DNA of 11,286 nt from Verrucomicrobiales bacterium (GTDB lineage: Bacteria; Verrucomicrobiota; Verrucomicrobiia; Methylacidiphilales; JAAUTS01). Every line of letters begins with the position of its first letter. Position 1 is the stretch's first letter. Positions 6,214 through 11,286 of the stretch are shown here, in pieces. The DNA lies in the NCBI GenBank assembly GCA_031279715.1, contig JAITHY010000254.1, positions 1-11,286 on the forward strand. The letters are read 5' to 3'. A model generated the notes under the pieces. The model was not told the origin of the DNA. It saw only the letters and a program-made list of their open reading frames with translations, and did not search any database. The position numbers and the translations under genes were made by a program.

Positions 6214-8037
6214 TTATGGCGCCAACTCACGGTTGGCGATTTCTTTGGTCACACGGGCGAGGAAATCCGCAAACGGCGTCGCGCCCTCGTCACCCGCGCC
6301 CCGGACGCGGACCGCGACCGCATGGTCAGCGACTTCTTTTGCGCCAATGACAAGCATGTACGGCACTTTGTCGAGTTGCGCGCGTCGGATTTTCGCGCCG
6401 ATTTTGTCAGAGTGCGCGTCCACGCTGTGCCGCACACCCGCTTCCGCCAACGCCGCTGACAGTGAGGCGGTGTAGTCCGCTTGCAAGTCGGTGATAGGCA
6501 GCAAGCGCACTTGTTCCGGCGCGAGCCACACGGGAAACGCGCCGGCAAAATGCTCAATCAGCACGCCGACAAAACGCTCCATCGAACCGAACGGCGCGCG
6601 GTGAATCATCACAGGCCGGTGTTTCGCATTGTCAGCGCCGATGTAATTCAAGTCAAAGCGCTCCGGCAAATTGTAATCCACCTGCACCGTGCCAAGCTGC
6701 CACTCACGCCCAATCACGTCACGCACAACAAAATCAATCTTCGGCCCGTAAAACGCCGCCTCACCCGGTTCTTCGGTGAACGGCACGCCCAGCGTCGCGG
6801 CGGCATCGCGGCAGGCTTGCTCGGCTTTGTCCCAATTCGCGGCGTCACCGGTGTATTTCTTCGAATCAGGGTCGCGCAAGCCGACGCGCACGCGATACTC
6901 GTTCATCCCCAGCGTCGCAAGCACAATTTTCACCAGTGACAAACAACCCAGCACTTCTTTGGCGACCTGATCCTCAGTGCAAAACAAATGCGCGTCGTCC
7001 TGCGTGAAACCGCGCACGCGGGTCATGCCGCCCAGTTCGCCGGATTGTTCCCAGCGGTACACCGTTCCAAATTCCGCAAGCCGCACCGGCAGGTCGCGAT
7101 ACGAGCGCGGCTGCGAGTCGAAAATCTTGATGTGGTGCGGGCAATTCATCGGCTTCAACATGAAGCCGTCGATGTCACCGTCAGCGAGACGACAACACAA
7201 ATCCGCGCAAGTGGCGCGCTCGTCGCGCAACTTCTGCAACGTCTCCGGCTCCACAATGGGCGGGAATTGCGAATCCTGATAATACGGAAAATGTCCCGAT
7301 GTGCGGTACAGGCCCAGCTTGCCGATGTGCGGCGTGAACACCTGCGAGTAGCCTTGTTTCCGCAACTCGCGCGCGATGAAATTCTGCAACTCCTGCCGCA
7401 CGATGGCGCCCTTCGGCGTCCACAAAATCAGCCCCTGCCCCACCGCCTCGTCAATGTGAAACAATTGCAACTCGCGCCCCAGCTTGCGGTGATCGCGTTT
7501 TTTGGCCTCCTCGATTTGCAGCAAATATTTTTCCAACTCCTCGCGTGACGGAAACGCGGTGCCGTAAATGCGCTGAAGCTGCTTGTTCTTCTCGTCTCCA
7601 CGATGATACGACCCGGCGATGGAGAGCAGCTTGAACGCCTTGACCTTTGAGGTGTACGGGACGTGCGTGCCGGCGCAGAGATCAAGGAACTCGCCGTTGC
7701 GATAAAAGGAAATAGCCTCGCCGGGCGGGATATCATCGAGGCGTCCGAGTTTGTAGCGCGTCTGGCCGATGCGGTTGATGCGCTCGGCCGCCTCCTCGCG
7801 CGAGCACTCTTCGCGGATGAACTTTTGGTGTTCTCTGACGATTTTTTTCATCTCCGCCTCAATAAGTTCGAGATCCTCGGCGGTAAACTTGTGCTCGCTG
7901 TCAAAGTCGTAATAGAATCCGCTGTCAGTGGGAGGGCCGATGTCCAGTTGCGTGTCGGGGAACAACCGCAGCACGGCGGTGGCGAGAATATGCGATGCCG
8001 AGTGGCGCAGTTCTTCGAGCGGGGACATTGGTTTCAT
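6214..8037 (-). CDS. thrS: Threonyl-tRNA synthetase lacking the TGS domain
   Basis: Charges tRNA-Thr in the cytoplasm. From the ATG at 8037 it is 607 aa; an ATG three codons on (8028) is an alternative. The protein starts directly in the editing domain (HSASH, H12/H16; CAGTH, C121/H125), so the usual N-terminal TGS domain of about 60 residues is absent. The class II core follows: zinc ligands C299 (MNCPHH) and H350 (motif 2 RGFTQDDAH), then MIHRAPFGSMERFVG for motif 3 and the third ligand. The HGTP anticodon-binding domain (about 500-607) ends the protein. About 35 residues (258-293, with C277, C281, C282) are inserted before MNCPHH compared with the E. coli enzyme. The frame stays open to 8286, but those 83 codons resemble no TGS domain and contain inverted repeats, so they were excluded. 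Confidence 0.95.
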   Translation of the reverse strand: MKPMSPLEELRHSASHILATAVLRLFPDTQLDIGPPTDSGFYYDFDSEHKFTAEDLELIEAEMKKIVREHQKFIREECSREEAAERINRIGQTRYKLGRLDDIPPGEAISFYRNGEFLDLCAGTHVPYTSKVKAFKLLSIAGSYHRGDEKNKQLQRIYGTAFPSREELEKYLLQIEEAKKRDHRKLGRELQLFHIDEAVGQGLILWTPKGAIVRQELQNFIARELRKQGYSQVFTPHIGKLGLYRTSGHFPYYQDSQFPPIVEPETLQKLRDERATCADLCCRLADGDIDGFMLKPMNCPHHIKIFDSQPRSYRDLPVRLAEFGTVYRWEQSGELGGMTRVRGFTQDDAHLFCTEDQVAKEVLGCLSLVKIVLATLGMNEYRVRVGLRDPDSKKYTGDAANWDKAEQACRDAAATLGVPFTEEPGEAAFYGPKIDFVVRDVIGREWQLGTVQVDYNLPERFDLNYIGADNAKHRPVMIHRAPFGSMERFVGVLIEHFAGAFPVWLAPEQVRLLPITDLQADYTASLSAALAEAGVRHSVDAHSDKIGAKIRRAQLDKVPYMLVIGAKEVADHAVAVRVRGAGDEGATPFADFLARVTKEIANRELAP

Positions 8038-8214
8038 AAGGCGGGTAATGATAGGGCAACCGCTGATGGTGAAAAGCGAAAATTGCTTCACACCAAACTG
8101 CCATGGCTGGACGAAGTGGCAACCGAAAAGAATTTCGTATTCAAGAAGTGCGAGGGACTGTGGACTCAGCAGGGAGATTTGACATTTTTCACACTGGCCA
8201 AGAGTAACAAAAAA

Positions 8215-8276
8215 TGCCGGAAACTCAGTTTCCAGAGCCTTTTTAGCCCAAAAGTGCCCGGAAACAAAGTTTCCAG
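8215..8276. repeat. Two matching short inverted repeats, 41 bp apart
   Basis: GGAAAC-TCA-GTTTCC (8219-8233) and GGAAAC-AAA-GTTTCC (8260-8274) share identical 6-bp arms, and both are flanked by TGCC(C) on the left and AG on the right, so they are about 21-bp direct repeats that are also internally palindromic. Spacing is 41 bp, about four helical turns. They could be tandem operator sites between the divergent genes, or two units of a dispersed repeat; the first is followed on the minus strand by a T-run (8214-8209 region), giving a weak terminator-like form. Confidence 0.8.
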
Positions 8277-8290
8277 CCCAAACCAAAGGT

Positions 8291-8317
8291 AAAAAAACCC
8301 GGCGTCACCGTACGCCG
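8291..8317 (-). terminator. Intrinsic terminator in the thrS leader sense
   Basis: Read on the minus strand: CGGCGT (8317-8312), a 6-nt loop, ACGCCG (8305-8300), GG, then seven T (8297-8291). The stem is perfect and the T-run is present only in the minus direction. No annotated minus-strand gene lies upstream of it, so it either attenuates a transcript initiated at about 8397 and reading into thrS, or ends an unannotated antisense RNA. Confidence 0.65.
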
Positions 8318-8339
8318 ACCCAAATGAAAGGACAAAACC

Positions 8340-8435
8340 ATGAACAACAGCGTCACCCGTTCCGGTTGCGCGACGTTATTCAAAAAATTGATTCCTCTTA
8401 AAAATTATAAATCGCACTCCGCGGCAAAAACTTGA
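8340..8435 (+). CDS. Possible 31-codon small protein
   Basis: ATG at 8340 is preceded by AAAGGA (8327-8332) with a 7-nt spacer, one of the best Shine-Dalgarno sequences in the window, and the frame closes with TGA at 8433-8435. The predicted peptide starts MNNSVTRSGC and has a lysine-rich second half (KKLIPLKNYK). It has no recognisable domain and no membrane segment. The short length and intergenic position leave real doubt; its end overlaps the -35 of the DUF2752 promoter. Confidence 0.3.
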   Translation: MNNSVTRSGCATLFKKLIPLKNYKSHSAAKT

Positions 8436-8461
8436 GCGTCGCGCAATTTCTTGCATGATAT
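8432..8461 (+). promoter_or_regulatory. DUF2752-gene promoter, predicted leaderless
   Basis: TTGAGC (8432-8437), an 18-bp spacer, TGATAT (8456-8461), then exactly 6 nt to the ATG at 8468. The spacing from the -10 to the start codon is the same as in three other transcription-unit starts here. Confidence 0.5.
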
Positions 8462-8467
8462 CATCAC

Positions 8468-8929
8468 ATGACTCGCAACGCCGTTTTCATCCGCCTCGGC
8501 ATTTTGCTCACTGTCAGCGTGATGGTGGAGCAGACGCTGTTCATGACGCAATTGCCGTTCCCCGGCATGCTGACCAAGAGCCTCTTCCAGCGCTGGGCCG
8601 GCCTCCCCTGCCCGCTCTGCGGCGGCACGCGGGCGATGAACGCGCTCTTCCACGGCGATTGGCATCAGGTATTGTATTTGAACTGGCTGGCGCTGCCCGC
8701 GGCCATCATTGGCGTTGTCATCGTCAGCGTCAGCGTCGCCGAACTGCTCTTGCGCCGCGCGATTTTTCCCAGGCTCAACATCAGCCGCCGCGCGTGGTGG
8801 TCACTGGCAGCGGTCTTCCTTCTGCTGTGGGGCTGGCAGATTTACCAATCGTTGCACACGCCGAAGCCGGAATTGTTAAACCGCCGCGGCTGGTTTTTCA
8901 AATTTTACAAATTCCCCGAAATCCGCTAA
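8468..8929 (+). CDS. DUF2752-family membrane protein
   Basis: A 153-aa protein with three hydrophobic segments (about 7-26, 74-92, 112-127). Between the first two lies LPCPLCGGTRAMNALFHGDW (47-65), the DUF2752 signature with C48 and C51 in CPxCG and the following TRA. The family is of unknown function; the paired cysteines suggest metal binding or a redox role. The tail is basic. The start at 8468 follows a promoter with no Shine-Dalgarno. The GYF_2-domain genes follow 13 bp after its stop, and a second promoter overlaps its 3' end. Three GTCAGCG motifs fall in it, two of them overlapping in a membrane segment (VIVSVSVA). Confidence 0.85.
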   Translation: MTRNAVFIRLGILLTVSVMVEQTLFMTQLPFPGMLTKSLFQRWAGLPCPLCGGTRAMNALFHGDWHQVLYLNWLALPAAIIGVVIVSVSVAELLLRRAIFPRLNISRRAWWSLAAVFLLLWGWQIYQSLHTPKPELLNRRGWFFKFYKFPEIR

Positions 8930-8932
8930 TAA
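8904..8932 (+). promoter_or_regulatory. Promoter for the GYF_2 gene pair and hemB
   Basis: TTTACA (8904-8909), a 17-bp spacer, TAATAA (8927-8932), then 10 nt to the ATG at 8943. It lies within the last codons and stop of the DUF2752 gene. The leader would be only a few nucleotides, and no Shine-Dalgarno is present. Confidence 0.45.
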
Positions 8933-8942
8933 TGACACCTCT

Positions 8943-9845
8943 ATGAAACAATGGTACTACGCCAAAGACAGTCAAAAATTCGGGCCATTCCAAAAGGAAT
9001 TCGTCGAGGAACTTTACCGCAAGGGCGAACTCGCTGCCGGTGACCTTGTGTGGGAGGAGGGCGCGCCGGAGTGGCGGGCGGCGGGAAAAGTTTTCAGCGG
9101 AAAGGCCGCGCCGTCAGCGGATCTCTCCGTGCCCGCTGAGTTTCATCCCGTCGATTGCCTCAAGCGCGGCTGGCGGCTGACGTGGCGGCATCCGGGTTAT
9201 TTCATCGGCGGTGCCTTTATTTCCATGCTGCTGATGAATGCACCGAGCCTGGTGGCGAATGTCATCATTATCCTGCTGACGGTGATAGAGGGCATGCTGG
9301 TCGGGGCGTTTAAGGAACAGCCGTCCGTCATCATCACTGTCAGCATCATTCTCAGCACCATCGGCCTCGCCGCCATACTGGTCATTTGCGGCGCGTGCGT
9401 ATATCCCATCATCAGCGGCTGCTACTGGCTGATGTTGCGCGTCACACGCGGCCACGCGCCGGATTTGGCGGATTTGTTTTACGGCTTCAAAAAACCGCAT
9501 GTCTGGGAATTGGCAAAGGCCGGCGTGGTGATCTCCTTGCTTTCCACGCTGGGGGTCATCCTGCTGGTGCTCCCCGGCCTTTATCTAGCGCTGGTTTATT
9601 CTTTCACGCCGTTCCTGATTCTTGACAAAAAATTGCCGTGGCGCGAGGCGATGAAACTTTCACATCAAACCACGCGCCGGAATCTTTGGCCGCTGGTCGG
9701 CTTCGCGCTGCTGAACATATCGCTGAACATCGCGGGCGTGTTGTGTTGCTACGTCGGCATCTTCATCGCCATACCGGTGATGTTCGCCTCCTACGTGTAC
9801 GCCTATGAAATTTTATTCCGCAACCAACCCAAGGAACAATCATGA
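8943..9845 (+). CDS. GYF_2-domain multipass membrane protein (paralogue 1)
   Basis: A 300-aa protein. Residues 1-48 form a GYF_2 (DUF4339) domain: WYYAKD, GPF, ELYRKGEL, LVWEEGAPEW. A linker (49-66) leads to a membrane region of about six hydrophobic segments (roughly 86-120, 128-165, 193-225, 250-288) containing RGHAPDLADLFYGF (169-182), VLPGLYLAL and a C-terminal GIFIAIPVMFASYVYAYE. That layout resembles DUF975/YciC-type membrane proteins of unknown function. GYF_2 domains are thought to bind protein partners, so it may be a membrane anchor or scaffold. No signal peptide precedes the GYF_2 domain, so that domain is likely cytoplasmic. It overlaps the next gene by ATGA. It has one GTCAGCG motif, in the linker. 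Confidence 0.82.
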   Translation: MKQWYYAKDSQKFGPFQKEFVEELYRKGELAAGDLVWEEGAPEWRAAGKVFSGKAAPSADLSVPAEFHPVDCLKRGWRLTWRHPGYFIGGAFISMLLMNAPSLVANVIIILLTVIEGMLVGAFKEQPSVIITVSIILSTIGLAAILVICGACVYPIISGCYWLMLRVTRGHAPDLADLFYGFKKPHVWELAKAGVVISLLSTLGVILLVLPGLYLALVYSFTPFLILDKKLPWREAMKLSHQTTRRNLWPLVGFALLNISLNIAGVLCCYVGIFIAIPVMFASYVYAYEILFRNQPKEQS

Positions 9846-10714
9846 AACAATGGTACTATGCAAAAGACCGGCGGCGATTCGGCCCGTTCCAAAAATCGCA
9901 CGTCGAGGAACTCTACCGCAAAGGCGAACTCGCTGCCGGTGACCTGGTGTGGGAGGAAGGAACGCCGGAATGGCTGGAGGCGGGCCGGGCGTTCGGCCCG
10001 CTGGCCGTCACCGCGCCAACGGAAACCGGCGACGGGCGGTTGCATCCGTTCGCCTGCCTCGCGCGCGGCTGGAACTTGGTGTGGAAATATCCGGCGCATC
10101 TTATCGGCGGAATTTTCATCGTCGGCGCCATCTGCTCCATTGTCAGTATTCCGTCCTACCTCGGCTCCATCATAATGGACCCCGCGCTGGGACAGATATT
10201 TCATTTTCCGGAGCAACTGCGCCCCCTCGGCATCGCACTGTACCTCATCGGGCTGTGCATCAACATTTTGGCCTGGCCGCTGCTGGCGGGAGGCGCGCTG
10301 CGGATGACTTTGCAAACGATACGCACCGGCACGCCTGACTTGGCCGATTTGTTTTACGCGGCCAGAAATTTCACCACCGTCGGCGTGCCACTGATACTGG
10401 CGCATTTGCTGGTCAATGTGCTAGTCATCTTCGGCATGTTCTGTCTGGTCATTCCGGGCATTTGGCTGGCGGTGCATTGCCTCTTCGTCAAGACAATCCT
10501 CATTGACACCCGGCCCGGCGTCATCGCCGCGCTCAAACGCTCGTGGCAACTGACCAAGGGCAACTGGTGGCGGCTCTTCGGCCTGCAATGGCTCTTCGTG
10601 GGTCTCATCCTGTGCGGTTATCTCACTTGTTGCATCGGCCTTATTGTCGCCATGCCCATCATCGTCGCGACATTTATTTACGCCTACGACGACCTCACCA
10701 AACTGCGCCGCTGA
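9842..10714 (+). CDS. GYF_2-domain multipass membrane protein (paralogue 2)
   Basis: A 290-aa tandem paralogue of the preceding gene. The GYF_2 domain (1-45) is identical at 38 of 45 positions by my count, and 23 bp around codons 28-35 are identical, while the membrane region is clearly more diverged though alignable (RTGTPDLADLFYAARNF 161-177, VIPGIWLAV, CCIGLIVAMPIIVATFIYAYD). A good Shine-Dalgarno (AAGGA, 6-7 nt before the ATG) sits in the end of the upstream gene, and the start overlaps that gene's stop. Its own stop lies in a CGCTGAC motif, 2 bp before hemB. Function is unknown; the pair may form a hetero-oligomer. Confidence 0.82.
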   Translation: MKQWYYAKDRRRFGPFQKSHVEELYRKGELAAGDLVWEEGTPEWLEAGRAFGPLAVTAPTETGDGRLHPFACLARGWNLVWKYPAHLIGGIFIVGAICSIVSIPSYLGSIIMDPALGQIFHFPEQLRPLGIALYLIGLCINILAWPLLAGGALRMTLQTIRTGTPDLADLFYAARNFTTVGVPLILAHLLVNVLVIFGMFCLVIPGIWLAVHCLFVKTILIDTRPGVIAALKRSWQLTKGNWWRLFGLQWLFVGLILCGYLTCCIGLIVAMPIIVATFIYAYDDLTKLRR

Positions 10715-10716
10715 CC

Positions 10717-11286
10717 ATGAACCTCCCCATCCGCCCGCGCCGCAACCGCCGCAGCGCCGCCATCCGCGCGCTGATGGTGGAGACACGCCTCGACCCGTCG
10801 CAACTCGTCTGGCCCGTGTTCATTCACGACGCCGCTGACAGTCAGGACATCCCGTCTTTGCCTCACCTCAAGCGCCTCACCGTCAGCGACCTGCTGCGCG
10901 AGTGCGAAACTTTGCTCAAGCTCAACGTCAGCGCCCTCGCCCTGTTCCCCGCCATTGAGCCGTCGTTGAAAAACGACACCGGCAGCGAGGCGCTCAATCC
11001 CGACAACCTCGTCAACCGCGTCACGCGCGTGGTGAAGAAAAATTTCCCCGGCCTGACCCTCATCGCCGATGTCGCGCTTGACCCCTACACCACGCACGGG
11101 CACGACGGCTTGCCGGGCGCTGACGGTGACGTCGCCAACGACGCCACGGTGGATGCGCTGACAGTCATGGCCCAACGCCAGGCCGAGGCCGGAATTGATT
11201 ACGTCGCCCCGTCGGACATGATGGACGGCCGCGTCGGCGCCATCCGCCGCGCACTGGACGCTGACGGTCACTCCAACACCGGTATT
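10717..11286 (+). CDS. hemB: Delta-aminolevulinic acid dehydratase (porphobilinogen synthase), 3' truncated by the window
   Basis: Condenses two 5-aminolevulinate molecules to porphobilinogen in tetrapyrrole synthesis. The first 190 codons are present and the frame is open at the edge; about 325-335 residues are usual, so the catalytic lysines lie outside. Visible signatures are LVWPVFIHD (30-38), DVALDPYTTHGHDG (118-131), ND-TV-L (141-148), QAEAGIDYVAPSDMMDGRVGAIR (155-177). At the places where zinc-dependent enzymes such as E. coli have three cysteines, this protein has A120, D122 and D130, as in Pseudomonas-type magnesium-using enzymes. It starts 2 bp after the paralogue-2 stop, without a Shine-Dalgarno, so coupled translation is likely. 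Six GTCAGCG motifs lie in 570 bp, several in probably variable loops. Confidence 0.95.
   Translation, partial: MNLPIRPRRNRRSAAIRALMVETRLDPSQLVWPVFIHDAADSQDIPSLPHLKRLTVSDLLRECETLLKLNVSALALFPAIEPSLKNDTGSEALNPDNLVNRVTRVVKKNFPGLTLIADVALDPYTTHGHDGLPGADGDVANDATVDALTVMAQRQAEAGIDYVAPSDMMDGRVGAIRRALDADGHSNTGI

Larger units (their letters stand above)
8038..8467. other. Divergent control region between thrS and the DUF2752 gene
   Basis: Contains, from right to left in the thrS sense: a perfect TATAAT on the minus strand (8409-8404, weak -35), an intrinsic terminator (8317-8291), two copies of a GGAAAC-N3-GTTTCC inverted repeat, and about 180 bp with no recognised element before thrS. On the plus strand it holds a 31-codon ORF with a Shine-Dalgarno and the DUF2752 promoter. 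It contains no GTCAGCG motif although both flanking coding regions do. The thrS promoter itself is uncertain; TATCAT at 8053-8048 is another candidate -10. Confidence 0.55.
356..11265. repeat. Highly iterated heptamer GTCAGCG, 43 copies on both strands
   Basis: Plus-strand copies start at 410, 470, 1028, 2252, 2603, 3272, 3494, 3577, 4126, 4352, 4684, 4839, 6325, 6631, 7180, 8513, 8723, 8729, 9113, 10882 and 10927. Minus-strand copies (CGCTGAC on plus) start at 356, 676, 838, 1234, 2487, 3241, 3348, 3569, 4071, 4203, 4526, 4752, 4758, 4929, 5884, 5928, 6454, 10709, 10833, 11118, 11156 and 11259. The base before the core is a pyrimidine in most copies, and the fuller form is (A)C(C/T)GTCAGCGG. 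Counts were made by eye and may be off by one or two. None lies in the intergenic regions, apart from gene-junction copies. Confidence 0.9.

Noticed and set aside
8179..8210. TTGACA on the plus strand as a promoter
   Set aside because: No acceptable -10 lies 16-18 bp downstream (AGAGTA is poor), and no plus-strand gene starts nearby.
8038..8286. N-terminal extension of thrS by 83 codons
   Set aside because: The extra sequence does not resemble a TGS domain, contains two inverted repeats, and the conserved editing domain begins right after the ATG at 8037.
8258..8341. Minus-strand 32-codon leader peptide from the ATG at 8341-8339
   Set aside because: It has no Shine-Dalgarno and only scattered threonine codons; kept as a speculation under the terminator finding, not as a feature.
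8038..8400. T-box riboswitch in the thrS leader
   Set aside because: No T-box core sequence or specifier-loop layout is visible; only a simple hairpin terminator is.
356..11265. GTCAGCG as a Chi- or KOPS-type polar motif
   Set aside because: Copies are split 21 to 22 between strands, whereas such motifs are usually skewed along a replichore; a single 11-kb window cannot settle it fully.
10684..11271. Minus-strand 195-codon open frame
   Set aside because: It is a shadow of hemB, whose plus-strand translation carries unmistakable family motifs.

Overview
The window looks like chromosome of a moderately GC-rich bacterium of the PVC superphylum, most likely Verrucomicrobiota. That placement is an inference. 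It rests on a citramalate-type synthase, a threonyl-tRNA synthetase without a TGS domain but with a catalytic-domain insertion, an Asp-type (non-Cys) HemB, and tandem GYF_2-domain membrane proteins. There is no rRNA, tRNA, CRISPR array or insertion sequence.

Layout. 1-304: no confident gene; a strong-looking promoter points off the left edge toward four copies of an 8-bp repeat. 305-1824 (minus): adk then fmt, overlapping by 4 bp. 1825-2005: divergent promoters for adk and cimA. 2006-3574 (plus): cimA. 3550-5042 (minus): ispD followed by a hypothetical gene whose end overlaps the end of cimA. 5131-5595 (plus): a secreted FKBP-type prolyl isomerase, its stop abutting that of a minus-strand M50 membrane metalloprotease (5596-6210). 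That protease lies directly downstream of thrS (6214-8037). 8038-8467: a divergent control region with a minus-strand terminator, two matching inverted repeats 41 bp apart and one possible very small ORF. 8468-10714 (plus): a DUF2752 membrane protein and two tandem paralogous GYF_2 membrane proteins, then hemB, which runs off the right edge.

Most genes are housekeeping: translation initiation (fmt), nucleotide balance (adk), isoleucine and isoprenoid precursors (cimA, ispD), threonine charging (thrS) and tetrapyrrole synthesis (hemB). Envelope-associated genes of uncertain role lie between them.

The most striking signal belongs to no gene. The heptamer GTCAGCG occurs, by hand count, 43 times in 11.3 kb (21 on plus, 22 on minus), against about two expected from composition. 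Essentially all copies are in coding sequence, in several reading frames, often in probably variable protein loops and at stop codons. It resembles a highly iterated, HIP1-like or uptake-sequence-like motif. A second pattern is that four transcription-unit starts share one geometry: a -35 box, a 16-18 bp spacer, a -10 box, then exactly 6 nt to the start codon. This predicts leaderless mRNAs.
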